53,825 nucleotides of DNA from the NCBI RefSeq assembly GCF_026627445.1, contig NZ_JAPNLJ010000041.1:1-53825 (forward strand), in the 5' to 3' direction. The notes below the pieces were generated by a model. It was not told the DNA's origin and made no database searches. It worked only from the letters and a program-made list of their open reading frames with translations. A program made the translations under genes and the position numbers. Positions 8,934 through 20,243 of this stretch are shown piece after piece (position 1 is the stretch's first letter; every line of letters starts with the position of its first letter). The stretch comes from Streptomyces sp. H27-H1 (GTDB lineage Bacteria > Actinomycetota > Actinomycetes > Streptomycetales > Streptomycetaceae).

Positions 8934-9002
8934 AGTGAAAAATCAGAAATGACTCACCGTGGTCACTTCGCGAGGTGTATAGACGACCGGCGGGCCCTCT
9001 GG

Positions 9003-9020
9003 GCCGAACGCGGGTTCGGC
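9003..9020. promoter_or_regulatory. second SOS-like palindrome in the lexA-nrdR intergenic region
   Basis: GCCGAAC-gcgg-GTTCGGC, with perfect 7-bp arms. The core CGAACGCGGGTTCG differs from CGAACRNRYGTTYG at one position. It lies between divergent lexA and nrdR, 147 bp from lexA and 315 bp from nrdR. It could be a second LexA site or only a small hairpin. Confidence 0.5.
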
Positions 9021-9153
9021 TCCGGAGCCATTGCTTACGGTACCCTTCCGGGTCGGGTCGCCACCGTCCGGGTCCGCGCCCAGTGTGGCATCGCGAGGCC
9101 TGTTATCCGGCCATCGGACGCCGCGACACGCGGAGCGGTGTAAATCCACCACA

Positions 9154-9200
9154 ACCCAAGATCTAGTGGTTGGATGAGCGCTGCCACCCAGAAGTTGTGG
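9154..9200 (+). promoter_or_regulatory. candidate pair of NrdR boxes
   Basis: Box 1 is ACCCAAGATCTAGTGG (9154-9169), 12 of 16 matches to the remembered NrdR consensus acaCwAtATaTwGtgt. Exactly 31 bp downstream, 9185-9200 is a weaker half-match that keeps the C..A.A..TTGTG positions. Paired boxes about three helical turns apart are the known NrdR arrangement. The pair precedes nrdR-nrdJ by about 135 bp, implying autoregulation. Confidence 0.55.
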
Positions 9201-9334
9201 TCCTCGGTCTGCCGAGGCCCCCGGCATCGCATATGCTTGTGGCTGCTTCAAGAGCCCCCGGTAGAGCCTCGAACTCTTCCGTTCAGGGGTCTCGCGGGGT
9301 GATTCAGTCGCGCCAAGAGGAGGGTGAGGGAACC

Positions 9335-9847
9335 ATGCACTGCCCCTTCTGCAGGCACCCCGACAGCCGTGTCGTCGACAGTCGGACCACCGACGACGGC
9401 ACGTCGATCCGCAGGCGCCGCCAGTGCCCCGACTGCTCCCGTCGCTTCACGACGGTGGAGACGGCCTCGCTGATGGTGATCAAGCGCAGCGGGGTGACCG
9501 AACCCTTCAGCCGTACCAAGGTCATCTCCGGCGTGCGCGAGGCGTGCCAGGGGCGGCCGGTCACCGAGGACGCCCTCGCCAAGCTCGGCCAGCGGGTCGA
9601 GGAGGCGTTGCGCGCCACCGGGAGTGCCGAGCTCACCACCCACGACGTGGGTCTGGCCATACTCGGCCCGTTGCAGGACCTCGACCTGGTCGCGTATCTC
9701 CGGTTCGCGTCCGTTTACAAGGCGTTCGACACACTCGAAGACTTCGAGACCGCCATCGCGGAACTCCGCGTGCCGCGGCCTCACCCCCAAGAGTGCGAGC
9801 CCGGTCGGACCGCTCCGGTCCCCGTGCCCGCCTCCGCCGCCGACTGA
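9335..9847 (+). CDS. nrdR: NrdR, ribonucleotide reductase repressor
   Basis: A 170-residue repressor that senses ATP/dATP and binds NrdR boxes. The N-terminal zinc ribbon uses C3, C6, C31 and C34 (MHCPFC ... CPDC), followed by SRRFTTVE and an ATP-cone domain at about 46-136 (VIKRSGVTEPFSRTKVISGV ... FASVYKAFDTLEDF). ATG 9335 follows the purine-rich AGAGGAGGGTGAGGG and gives the canonical MHCPFC start. It precedes nrdJ in the same direction with a 144-bp gap, the usual Streptomyces nrdR-nrdJ unit. The C-terminal ~25 residues are Pro-rich and not part of the family core. Confidence 0.97.
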   Translation: MHCPFCRHPDSRVVDSRTTDDGTSIRRRRQCPDCSRRFTTVETASLMVIKRSGVTEPFSRTKVISGVREACQGRPVTEDALAKLGQRVEEALRATGSAELTTHDVGLAILGPLQDLDLVAYLRFASVYKAFDTLEDFETAIAELRVPRPHPQECEPGRTAPVPVPASAAD

Positions 9848-9991
9848 CCGGACGGCCCGTTCCGCGCCGCACGAGCGCCGTGGAACGGCCGGTGGGTCTG
9901 GCGAAGAAGACGTAGATACAAGACACACAGCACCGTGCCGCGGAATAGCGATGGCACTTTAGGGCGTTTTGCCCGCATTGGGAGGAGCGGC

Positions 9992-12886
<2,895 letters not shown>

Positions 12887-12928
12887 CGAGCCCGAAGGCT
12901 ACTGCTGAGTAGCTGAGTAGCTGAGGAA

Positions 12929-12960
12929 GCGGGGACCGGCCCAGTGCCGGTCCCCGCTTT
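12929..12960 (+). terminator. nrdJ terminator
   Basis: Perfect 12-bp stem GCGGGGACCGGC (12929-12940) / GCCGGTCCCCGC (12946-12957), 5-nt loop, followed by TTT. It is 42 bp after the nrdJ stop and just before the convergent DUF1152 gene. Short ctgagtag direct repeats precede it. Confidence 0.9.
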
Positions 12961-12971
12961 CGCGTGCGCCC

Positions 12972-13940
12972 TCAGTGGGGGAAGGACCGGGCCGGGCGGG
13001 TGATCACTTCATCGCGGAAGACCGCGATCGCGGAGCTGACCTGGCGCATGAGGTGGGTGTTCTCGATCCGGTCCAGGTAGAGGCAGCGGGCGGCCAGGCC
13101 GGTCAGGTCGAAGGCGAAGCACAGGGACATCAGCGGGTTCACGAAGAGCTCGCCGCCCTGGGTGCGGCTGGTGAACCGCACGTCGCCGAAGGAGCCGCGG
13201 ACGGCCGCCGCGACCGAGCCGTTCACGATGCTCGGGCGGTCCGGCGTGTGGTCCTGGGCATGGGCCACGGCGTCCAGGTACAGGGCGCCCTCCCGCGTGG
13301 CGCGGGGTATCGAGAACGCCCCGAGGTACGCCCCGTCCCGCTCCAGCGCCGCGATGTTCTCGAGTACCAGCGCGTGGCTCACCCCGTGGTACGCGTCCAC
13401 GCCGAAGCCGACCGAGACGACGAGCCGTTCGGGTACGTCGTCCAGCGCGGCCAGCGCCGCCACGCTGGTCAGGTCCTCCTCCGGGGTGCCGAGCCCGGCT
13501 TCGTCCCCCCGCATCAGGATGTCCGTGCCGCCGTCGACCAGGACCACCGCGTCGATGCGGTGCAGGTCGATCAACGCCCGGTAGGCGGCGCGCAGCGGCT
13601 GCACCCCGACCTGGGGGAACGCGTACACCGTGGCCGGATAGCCGTGCAGCTTCAGCCACTGGGCCAGCGTCCGCTCCGGGAAGTACGCCTGGTGCGGCGC
13701 GGAGTGCGGGGTGACGGCGGCGAGGTCCGGGGCCACCCAGTCCTCGATCGGGAGCCCGGCGAGCGCGCTGAACGAGAGGTTCGCCAGGTGGACCTCCTTG
13801 CCCTGGTGCATGAGGGACAGGGCGATGGGGAGGCCGGAGTAGATGTCGAAGCCGCCTCCCGCGCCTGCGACGAGGATCCGCTCGGCCGAGGCCAGGCGGG
13901 CGAAGAGCGGGTTGGTGTGCAGGGCGGTCATGCTGATCAT
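12972..13940 (-). CDS. DUF1152 family protein
   Basis: A 322-residue cytoplasmic protein of the DUF1152 family, whose function is unknown. It has a glycine-rich ERILVAGAGGGFDIYSGLPI near the N-terminus and a second acidic motif VLVDGGTDILMRGDEAGLGT. Both look like nucleotide- or metal-binding loops, but that is inference. The start is either ATG 13940 or ATG 13931; neither has a clear ribosome binding site. It converges on nrdJ (shared terminator region) and is divergent from the arylamine N-acetyltransferase gene with about 60 bp between starts, so promoters overlap. No signal peptide or membrane segment. Confidence 0.85.
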   Translation of the reverse strand: MISMTALHTNPLFARLASAERILVAGAGGGFDIYSGLPIALSLMHQGKEVHLANLSFSALAGLPIEDWVAPDLAAVTPHSAPHQAYFPERTLAQWLKLHGYPATVYAFPQVGVQPLRAAYRALIDLHRIDAVVLVDGGTDILMRGDEAGLGTPEEDLTSVAALAALDDVPERLVVSVGFGVDAYHGVSHALVLENIAALERDGAYLGAFSIPRATREGALYLDAVAHAQDHTPDRPSIVNGSVAAAVRGSFGDVRFTSRTQGGELFVNPLMSLCFAFDLTGLAARCLYLDRIENTHLMRQVSSAIAVFRDEVITRPARSFPH

Positions 13941-14000
13941 TGTGCGGGGCCGGTCCGTCGGTGCCCCGGGATATTCGCGGCGCGGAGAGTTGGGGGAGTC

Positions 14001-14825
14001 ATGTGGAGCGGTGACGGGCTGGACCTGGACGCCTATCTGGACAGGATCGGCTGGGAGGGCGGGGAACTCCGGGCGGATCTTCGGACGTTGAAGTCGGTAC
14101 ACCGGGCCCACACCGGTGCGATCGCCTTCGAGAGCCTGGACGTGCTGTTCGGCCGCACCGTCGGGCTGGACGTCAAGACGGTCGAGGACAAGCTCGTGCG
14201 CGAGAGCCGGGGCGGCTACTGCTACGAGCAGAACACCCTGCTGGCAGCCGCCCTGGAGCGGATCGGCTTCGAGGTCTCCGGACGCGGCGCCCGCAACCGC
14301 ACCCGGGGGGACGCCCTGCTCGCGGTGACGCACGCCGTCCTCGTCGTCACCGTCGAGGGGGAACCGTGGCTCTGCGACGCCGGGTTCGGCTGGCAGGGAC
14401 CGCGCGAGCCCGTGCCGCTGGCGCGCCCCGGCGTCGAAGTGCGGCAGGGGGAATGGGTGTTCCGCGTCCAGGAGGAAGCGGACGGGGTCCTCGTGCTGTG
14501 CGCCTCGCGCGAGGGCGCCTGGCGGGACCTCTACGCCTTCTCCCCCCAGCCCTACCACCCCGTCGACTACGAGGTGCTGAACCACTACAGCTCCTCCCAC
14601 CGCAGCTCCGCCTTCGTCGGGCGGGTCATCGTCCAGTACCCGGGCGACTCAGGCCGGCTGGCCCTCGTGGGGCGGCAGCTGTCGCGGCTGAGCCCCGACG
14701 GGCGGGTCGAGCGGCGGGAGGTGCCGGAGGAGGAGCTGCTCGCCCTGCTCGCACGGGAGTTCGGGCTTCGACTGTCCGATCGGGACGCGGCCGAACTCCT
14801 TCGGATGTACCGCGCCGAGGACTGA
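14001..14825 (+). CDS. Arylamine N-acetyltransferase
   Basis: A 274-residue NAT that transfers acetyl from acetyl-CoA to aromatic amines or hydrazines. The Cys-His-Asp triad is complete: Cys74 in RGGYCYEQN, His111 in VTHAVLVV, Asp126 in LCDAGFG. AIAFESLDVLFGR near residue 40 is a further family motif. Length is normal for bacterial NAT. ATG 14001 has GGGGGAG at a good distance. The physiological acceptor is unknown; some actinomycete NATs work in secondary metabolism, but no cluster is adjacent. The next gene is 32 bp downstream. Confidence 0.95.
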   Translation: MWSGDGLDLDAYLDRIGWEGGELRADLRTLKSVHRAHTGAIAFESLDVLFGRTVGLDVKTVEDKLVRESRGGYCYEQNTLLAAALERIGFEVSGRGARNRTRGDALLAVTHAVLVVTVEGEPWLCDAGFGWQGPREPVPLARPGVEVRQGEWVFRVQEEADGVLVLCASREGAWRDLYAFSPQPYHPVDYEVLNHYSSSHRSSAFVGRVIVQYPGDSGRLALVGRQLSRLSPDGRVERREVPEEELLALLAREFGLRLSDRDAAELLRMYRAED

Positions 14826-14857
14826 CCCGGGCCTCGCCGGGACCGTACGATGGCGCA

Positions 14858-15463
14858 GTGCTGGTCAAGTGGATTCGCTGCACGGTGACGGACCGACGCG
14901 GGTTCGAGCGCGGGCAGCGCAAATGGGCGGGGCTGCCCGGCGAACCGGGATTCCGGGGGCAGGGCGGCGGCTGGAGCCGGGGCCGGCAGGGGGTGGCGCA
15001 CGTCTTCACCTTCTGGGAGAGCCGTTCTTTCTACGACTCCTTCATGGCCCGCTCGTACGACCGGCTGGCCGCTGCGCAGAACGGCACCTACATCGACGCG
15101 CGGGCCACGCTCTTCGACCACCGCTTCGACGTGAAGACCGGTTTCGAACCCCGCTTCACCGACGCCGACGTCGTCCGGGTCGCCCACACCCGGGTGCGGG
15201 AGGGCCGGGTCGACCACTTCGCCCTCATGCAGGAGAAGGTCTGGAACCCGGCCATGGCGGGCTCGCCCGGCATGATCCGGGGGCTGTTCGGCGAGGCTCC
15301 CGGCCGGGAGTTCCTGGTGCTGTCGATGTGGCACGCGGCGGCCGAGCACGGCAAGTACCGGCAGGAGCGCGTCGAACGGCTCTCGCTGCGCGCCCAGATC
15401 CAGGCCGACGTGGAGGCCCTCACCGGGGACGTCGTCGACCTCGAACCGTCCTGGACGGTGTGA
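14858..15463 (+). CDS. YdbC-like / DUF4937 family protein
   Basis: A 201-residue soluble protein I place in the YdbC/DUF4937 group from its start (VLVKWIRCTVTDR) and the FTFWESRSFYDSFMARSYDRLAAAQNGTY segment, which suggests a ferredoxin-like dimeric fold similar to antibiotic-biosynthesis monooxygenases. Two such halves seem present (about 1-85 and 100-185, the second with VAHTRVREGRVDHFALMQ). Biochemical role unknown. GTG 14858 has no Shine-Dalgarno, but TACGAT (14846-14851) ends 6 nt before it, so the mRNA may be leaderless. Confidence 0.7.
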   Translation: MLVKWIRCTVTDRRGFERGQRKWAGLPGEPGFRGQGGGWSRGRQGVAHVFTFWESRSFYDSFMARSYDRLAAAQNGTYIDARATLFDHRFDVKTGFEPRFTDADVVRVAHTRVREGRVDHFALMQEKVWNPAMAGSPGMIRGLFGEAPGREFLVLSMWHAAAEHGKYRQERVERLSLRAQIQADVEALTGDVVDLEPSWTV

Positions 15464-15607
15464 CGGCGGGAGCCGCGCCGCCCCGGACGACGGACCTTCG
15501 GACGAACTGCCTGCGGAGCTGACCGCGGAGCTGACCGTACGGCTGCCGCCGGGACCGACCGGCGAGCCCGGTCGATGTGCCCGGCGGTGGCCGAATAGGG
15601 TCATGGG

Positions 15608-16267
15608 ATGGTCAGACCACGGCGCATCGTCCTTGTCCGGCACGGGGAATCGGAGGGCAATGCCGACGACACGGTGTACGAGCGTGAGCCCGACCACGCC
15701 CTTCGGCTGACCCACAGCGGGCGGGAGCAGGCCGAGGAGGCCGGCGTGCGCCTGCGCGAGCTCTTCGGGGACGAGCACGTCAGCGCGTACGTCTCCCCGT
15801 ACCGCCGGACCCTGCAGACCTTCCGGGAGCTGCGCCTGGACCCGACGCGCGTGCGGATGCGCGAGGAGCCGAGGCTGCGCGAGCAGGACTGGGGGAACTG
15901 GCAGGAGCGGGACGAGGTGCGGCTGCAGAAGGCGTACCGGGACGCCTACGGGCACTTCTTCTACCGCTTCGCGCAGGGGGAGTCGGGCGCGGACGTGTAC
16001 GACCGCGTCGGGGCCTTCCTGGAGAGCCTCTACCGCAGCTTCGAGGCCCCGGACCATCCGGAGAACGTGCTGCTCGTGACGCACGGGCTGACGATGAGGC
16101 TGTTCTGCATGCGCTGGTTCCACTGGTCCGTGGCCGAGTTCGAGGCCCTCTCCAATCCGGGCAACGGCGAGTACAGGGTGCTCCTGCTGGGTTCCGACGG
16201 CCGGTACCGGATGGACCGCCCGTTTGAGCGGTGGACCACACCCGAACCCTACGACCTGGACGGCTAG
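15608..16267 (+). CDS. Histidine phosphatase (phosphoglycerate mutase-like)
   Basis: A 219-residue member of the histidine phosphatase superfamily. The phosphate pocket LVRHGESEGN has the nucleophile His12 with Arg11; the second His is H159 in LLVTHGLTMR; SPYRRTLQT and LREQDWGNWQ are the other conserved pieces. This subgroup acts on small phosphorylated metabolites, with no substrate readable here. ATG 15608 lacks a Shine-Dalgarno, and TAGGGT (15596-15601) ends 6 nt before it, fitting a leaderless transcript. The ADP-ribosylglycohydrolase gene starts 11 bp after the stop. Confidence 0.92.
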   Translation: MVRPRRIVLVRHGESEGNADDTVYEREPDHALRLTHSGREQAEEAGVRLRELFGDEHVSAYVSPYRRTLQTFRELRLDPTRVRMREEPRLREQDWGNWQERDEVRLQKAYRDAYGHFFYRFAQGESGADVYDRVGAFLESLYRSFEAPDHPENVLLVTHGLTMRLFCMRWFHWSVAEFEALSNPGNGEYRVLLLGSDGRYRMDRPFERWTTPEPYDLDG

Positions 16268-16278
16268 AGTGACGCGCG

Positions 16279-17193
16279 ATGACCGCTGACTTCTCTCCCG
16301 AAGGGCGCTACGCACGCGCCATGGCCAGCCTCCGCGGGCTGGCCCTGGGCGACGCACTGGGTTCCCAGTACTTCGTCCCCGTGAACTACCCGCTGCTCAA
16401 GCGGCGTGAGCTGCCCGCCGGCAGTGATCCCTGGCAGTGGACCGACGACACCGAGATGGCCTGCTCGGTGGTGGCCGTACTCGCCGGGCACGGCCGGGTG
16501 GACCAGGACGCGCTGGCCGCCTCCTTCGCCCGCCACCACGACTTCGACCGCGGTTACGGGCCCGCCGTGAACCGGATGCTGCGCCTGATCCGCGAGGGCG
16601 CGGACTGGCGCACGCTCGCCGCGGAACTGTTCAACGGACAGGGCTCCTGGGGCAACGGCGCTGCCATGCGGGTCGCCCCGCTGGGTGCCTGGTACGCCGA
16701 CGACCCGGAGCAGGCCACCCACCAGGCGGAGATCTCCGCCTACACCACCCACCAGCACCGCGAAGCGGTGTGCGGCGCGATGGCCGTGGCCGCCGCGGCC
16801 GCGCTGGCGGCCGATCCTGCAGGGCCGCCGAAGGCGGCCGACCTGCTGGACGGCGTGATCGCGCTGGTACCGCGCAGCGCGGTGGGCGCCGGGGTGCGGC
16901 GGGCGCGCGACATGCTCGACTACGGCGACGCGACCACCGTCGCCGCCGTACTGGGCTGCGGGCGACGCACCAGCGCGCACGACACCGTGCCGTTCGCCCT
17001 GTGGTCGGCGGCGCGCGGCCTGGACGACTACGAGCGGGCCTTCTGGACCACCGCCCAGGTGGGCGGGGACGTGGACACCACCTGCGCGATCGTCGGCGGA
17101 GTGCTGGGGGCGCGCGGGGACGCGGTACTGCCGGCGGCTTGGCTGGCCCGGACCGAGGCGCTGCCCGCCTGGCTGCCGGAGGCGACGGGGTAG
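16279..17193 (+). CDS. ADP-ribosylglycohydrolase family protein
   Basis: A 304-residue DraG/ARH-type hydrolase that removes ADP-ribose from proteins or small molecules using two Mg ions. The metal ligands are visible: WTDDTEM with Asp56, Asp57 and Glu59, and QVGGDVDTTCAI with Asp264 and Asp266. GLALGDALGSQY near residue 20 and WGNGAAMRVAPLG are also typical. TAGAGT (16265-16270) overlaps the stop region of the phosphatase gene and ends 8 nt before ATG 16279, so it may have its own leaderless promoter besides read-through. No ADP-ribosyltransferase is encoded nearby. Confidence 0.93.
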   Translation: MTADFSPEGRYARAMASLRGLALGDALGSQYFVPVNYPLLKRRELPAGSDPWQWTDDTEMACSVVAVLAGHGRVDQDALAASFARHHDFDRGYGPAVNRMLRLIREGADWRTLAAELFNGQGSWGNGAAMRVAPLGAWYADDPEQATHQAEISAYTTHQHREAVCGAMAVAAAAALAADPAGPPKAADLLDGVIALVPRSAVGAGVRRARDMLDYGDATTVAAVLGCGRRTSAHDTVPFALWSAARGLDDYERAFWTTAQVGGDVDTTCAIVGGVLGARGDAVLPAAWLARTEALPAWLPEATG

Positions 17194-17252
17194 TAGCGGC
17201 GGTCCGCGCCGGTTCGTACCCCTCCGTTTGTCACGGTCCTGCCACAGGGCTC

Positions 17253-17292
17253 TTTTGAGCCTGTTCAAAACCTCACGTGACCGGCCTACCCT
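17253..17292 (+). promoter_or_regulatory. palindrome overlapping a putative promoter of the DUF4153 gene
   Basis: TTTTGAgcctgtTCAAAA (17253-17270) is a perfect 6-bp inverted repeat, markedly AT-rich for this genome. Its right half contains TTCAAA (17264-17269), which lies 17 bp from TACCCT (17287-17292): a possible -35/-10 pair with an operator over the -35. Confidence 0.5.
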
Positions 17293-17352
17293 GTCGGCTT
17301 CGCCACCCCTCCACATGATGGCCGGGGCCGGCCGACAGGGGAGGGGAACCCG

Positions 17353-19038
17353 ATGTCAGCAGGGAACGCCAGTACCGAGAGCACCAGTACCGCGAACACC
17401 AGTACCGAGAGCACCAGTACCGCGAACACCGGAGCCGGCACGGGGGCCGCTCCGCCCACGCCACCCGCGCCGCCCGGCTGGGATCCCAGAGCCTGGCAGG
17501 CCCATCAGCTCCGCAAGCAGCGCACCGCCTCCGGCGCCTGGTCGATGGCCCCCCTCGCCTGGGCCGAGGCCGCGCGGCCCGCCGCCGTCGGACCGGTACC
17601 CACCGCCGTGCTGGGCGCCGTACTCGCCTCCGGCATCGCCGTCTCCCTGCTCCTCGGCGAGGGGCTGGGCCCGGGTCTGCTCCTCGCGGTACTGCCGGCT
17701 CTCGCCGCGGCGTACGTGGCCGCCCGCGCGGCCGGACGCACACTGCGCCCGTGGACCGCGCTGTGGGCGCTCGGCTGTCTCGCCCTGCTCGCCGTGCCCG
17801 CCCTGCGCGACTCCGCCTGGCCGTCCGTACTGGCCCTGCTCGGCGCCCTCCTGACGGGAGCGCTTGCCCTGCACGGCAGCCGCAGCTGGCCCGGCATCCT
17901 GCTCGGCCCGGTCGGCCTCCTCGACTCCGCCGTCCTCGGGGTGCGCTGGGTGTGGAGCGGCCTGCGCTCGCGCGGCGAGGGGAGCCGGGGCCGCTGGCTT
18001 CCGGTGGCGAAGGCCGTCCTGGTGGCAGTGGTGCTGCTGGCACTCTTCGGCACGCTGTTCGCCTCCGCCGACGCCGCCTTCGCGGACCTGCTGGGCGAAC
18101 TGACCCCGGATCTCGGGGGATTCGACGGCCCGGTCCGCGTCCTGCTCTTCCCCCTCGGCGTCCTCATCGCGATCGCGGTCGCCCGCGCCGCCGCCGCGCC
18201 CTCCCGCTGGGACCGCATCCGGGTGCGTCCGGGGAAGGCGCGTTCCCGGGTGGAGTGGGCCCTTCCGCTCATCGTGCTGAATCTGCTCTTCGCCGGATTC
18301 AACGCCGTCCAGCTCACCGTCCTGTTCGGCGGCTATCGCAAGGTCCTGGACGCCACGGGCCTCAGCTACTCCGAGTACGCCCGCCAGGGCTTCTGGCAGC
18401 TGCTCTGGGCCACCCTGCTCACCCTCGCCGTCATCGCGCTGGCCCTGCGCTGGGCCCCGCGCGAGGGAGCCGGCGACCGGCGGCTGGTGCGCGTCGTGCT
18501 CGGCACCCTCTGCGCACTGACCCTGATCGTCGTCGCCTCCGCGCTCCGGCGCATGGACCTGTACGTGGACGCGTACGGGCTGACCAGGCTGCGCCTGTCG
18601 GTCGCGGGCATGGAGCTGTGGCTCGGGCTGGTGATCGTCCTGATCATGGCGGGCGGGCTGTTCGGCGCGCGCCGGCTGCCGCGCGCGGTCGTGGGGAGCG
18701 CCGTGGCCGCCGTACTGGCCTTCGGCCTGTTGTCCCCGGACGGGATGATCGCGGAAGGCAACGTCACGCGGTACGAGCGGGACGCCAAGATCGACCTGGC
18801 CTACTTCCAGTCCCTGTCGGCCGATGCGGTGCCCGGCCTGGACCGGCTGCCCGAGCCCCAGCGCTCCTGCGCCCTGCGCGGGATCGGTGACGATCTGGCG
18901 AAGGCGGGCAGGAGCCCCTGGTACGCCATGAGCCTGGGGGAGCGCCGGGCCCGGAAGATCCTGGCGGAGCGTCCGGCCAAGGCCTCGCGCGAGGAGTGCG
19001 CGCGCCTGGGGACCTTCGGGACCCGGAAGGAGTACTAG
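17353..19038 (+). CDS. DUF4153 (DUF4173) integral membrane protein
   Basis: A 561-residue polytopic membrane protein of unknown function. The first ~40 residues are a Ser/Thr-rich tail with an exact duplicated STESTSTANT decapeptide (30-bp tandem repeat at 17371-17430), then a Pro-rich stretch and about eleven to thirteen hydrophobic segments (for example VLGAVLASGIAVSLLLGEGL and LVIVLIMAGGLFGA). The loop ELTPDLGGFDGPVRVLLFP and the C-terminal soluble part starting at SPDGMIAEGNVTRYERD are typical of the family. ATG 17353 is preceded by GGGGAGGGG. It appears monocistronic. The palindrome-promoter at 17253-17292 suggests regulation. Confidence 0.82.
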   Translation: MSAGNASTESTSTANTSTESTSTANTGAGTGAAPPTPPAPPGWDPRAWQAHQLRKQRTASGAWSMAPLAWAEAARPAAVGPVPTAVLGAVLASGIAVSLLLGEGLGPGLLLAVLPALAAAYVAARAAGRTLRPWTALWALGCLALLAVPALRDSAWPSVLALLGALLTGALALHGSRSWPGILLGPVGLLDSAVLGVRWVWSGLRSRGEGSRGRWLPVAKAVLVAVVLLALFGTLFASADAAFADLLGELTPDLGGFDGPVRVLLFPLGVLIAIAVARAAAAPSRWDRIRVRPGKARSRVEWALPLIVLNLLFAGFNAVQLTVLFGGYRKVLDATGLSYSEYARQGFWQLLWATLLTLAVIALALRWAPREGAGDRRLVRVVLGTLCALTLIVVASALRRMDLYVDAYGLTRLRLSVAGMELWLGLVIVLIMAGGLFGARRLPRAVVGSAVAAVLAFGLLSPDGMIAEGNVTRYERDAKIDLAYFQSLSADAVPGLDRLPEPQRSCALRGIGDDLAKAGRSPWYAMSLGERRARKILAERPAKASREECARLGTFGTRKEY

Positions 19039-19473
19039 CCGATCCGTGGAGCCCCTACGAGGGGGCATGCGGCCGGGGGCCGGGCAGGTGCCGAGCGGAG
19101 GGGCTTCACGAGTGCGATCAGGTCGGTGCGGAGCGGTTCCGCCGGCTGCTCCGGGCGGACGGTGCGAAGCGGCGTAGGACTGATCGGCGAGCTGCTGTGC
19201 CCGGAGTCCACTGGGCGGACGTCCGGTTGGGCGTCAGCGGGTCCCCTGCCTGCGGCGCCCCGTCCCGGCGGTGACAGGGCGCCGCACGATGCTGTGCGGG
19301 AGCGAACGGGCGGCCATGGGAATCGCCGAAATGGCGGATGGGGTGACGGTGCCGCTGCCCAGGGTGTGAGACGGACCGGAGCGGGCGGGGCGGAGCGGGC
19401 GGGGCGGCGCGGACTCCCTGGAGAGGGGGCGGGGTGTGCACGCGGCTCGGGGCGGCGTAACCTTGCTGGCGCC
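19039..19473. other. intergenic region upstream of rnhB
   Basis: About 435 bp with no convincing gene; open frames here lack family motifs. It holds a G-rich tandem repeat (gcgggcggggcgga at 19381-19394, repeated at 19395-19408). TAACCT (19458-19463) ends 10 nt before the rnhB ATG and may be its -10. Confidence 0.6.
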
Positions 19474-20184
19474 ATGCCGTACGAAGCACCCACTCACACC
19501 GTCGAACGCTCCCTCCGAGCGACCACCGGCGCCAAGGTCATCGCCGGGGTCGACGAAGTCGGACGAGGGGCCTGGGCCGGTCCCGTCACCGTATGCGCGG
19601 CGATCACCGGTCTGCGCCGGCCGCCCGCGGGACTCACCGACTCCAAACTGCTCACCCCCAAGCGCCGCGACGCGCTCATCGGCGTCCTCGAGGACTGGGT
19701 CACGGCCTACGCCCTGGGCCACTCCTCCCCTGAGGAGATCGACGAGCTCGGGATGACCGCCGCCCTGCGCCTCGCCGCCGTGCGCGCCCTGGAGGCGCTG
19801 CCCGTGCGACCCGACGCGGTGATACTCGACGGCAAGCACGACTACCTCGGTGCGCCCTGGCAGGTCCGGACGGTGATCAAGGGCGACCAGTCCTGCGTCG
19901 CCGTCGCCGCCGCCTCGGTGATCGCCAAGGTCCGGCGCGACCGGATGATGGCCGAAATCGGTGAACAGGGCGGCGGAATCGAGGATTTCGCTTTCTCCGC
20001 CAATGCCGGTTACCCCTCGCCCGTGCACCGGTCCGCGCTGGAGGAGCAGGGTCCGACCGAGTACCACCGGCTCTCCTGGTCCTACCTCGACGCGCTGCCC
20101 CGCTGGAGCCACCTCAAGAAGGTGCGCCGCAGCGAGGAATCGCTGGAGCTGGAAAACGGAGGCCAACTCGGCTTCGATTTTTGA
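19474..20184 (+). CDS. rnhB: Ribonuclease HII
   Basis: A 236-residue RNase HII that removes ribonucleotides and RNA primers from DNA. The metal-binding acidic residues are in GVDEVGRGAWAGPV (near 26-39), ILDGKHDYL and IAKVRRDRMM; TDSKLLTPKRR and YPSPVHRSALEEQGPTEYHR are family signatures. ATG 19474 gives the normal N-terminus. There is no Shine-Dalgarno, but TAACCT ends 10 nt upstream. The frame extends much further upstream without homology. A hypothetical gene with its own palindrome-promoter follows. Confidence 0.96.
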   Translation: MPYEAPTHTVERSLRATTGAKVIAGVDEVGRGAWAGPVTVCAAITGLRRPPAGLTDSKLLTPKRRDALIGVLEDWVTAYALGHSSPEEIDELGMTAALRLAAVRALEALPVRPDAVILDGKHDYLGAPWQVRTVIKGDQSCVAVAAASVIAKVRRDRMMAEIGEQGGGIEDFAFSANAGYPSPVHRSALEEQGPTEYHRLSWSYLDALPRWSHLKKVRRSEESLELENGGQLGFDF

Positions 20185-20203
20185 TCGCACGCACGTGCCA
20201 TCG

Positions 20204-20243
20204 ACCGGTACGTTTCGTACCGGTGTCTGATAAATATCAACTC
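20204..20243 (+). promoter_or_regulatory. 9-bp-arm palindrome plus AT-rich -10 before the 20244 gene
   Basis: ACCGGTACG (20204-20212) and CGTACCGGT (20216-20224) are perfect complements around ttt. Just after is TGATA-aa-TATCA (20228-20239), which contains a TAAATAT -10-like hexamer 6-7 nt before ATG 20244. The larger palindrome would cover the -35 region, the geometry of a repressor operator. A weak rnhB terminator role is also possible. Confidence 0.55.

Noticed and set aside
9848..9991. B12 riboswitch before nrdJ
   Set aside because: The gap is only 144 bp and I found no GCCACTG-type B12 box or multi-stem fold.
19379..19412. G-quadruplex in the G-rich tandem repeat
   Set aside because: Such G-runs are common in this GC range; no specific support.
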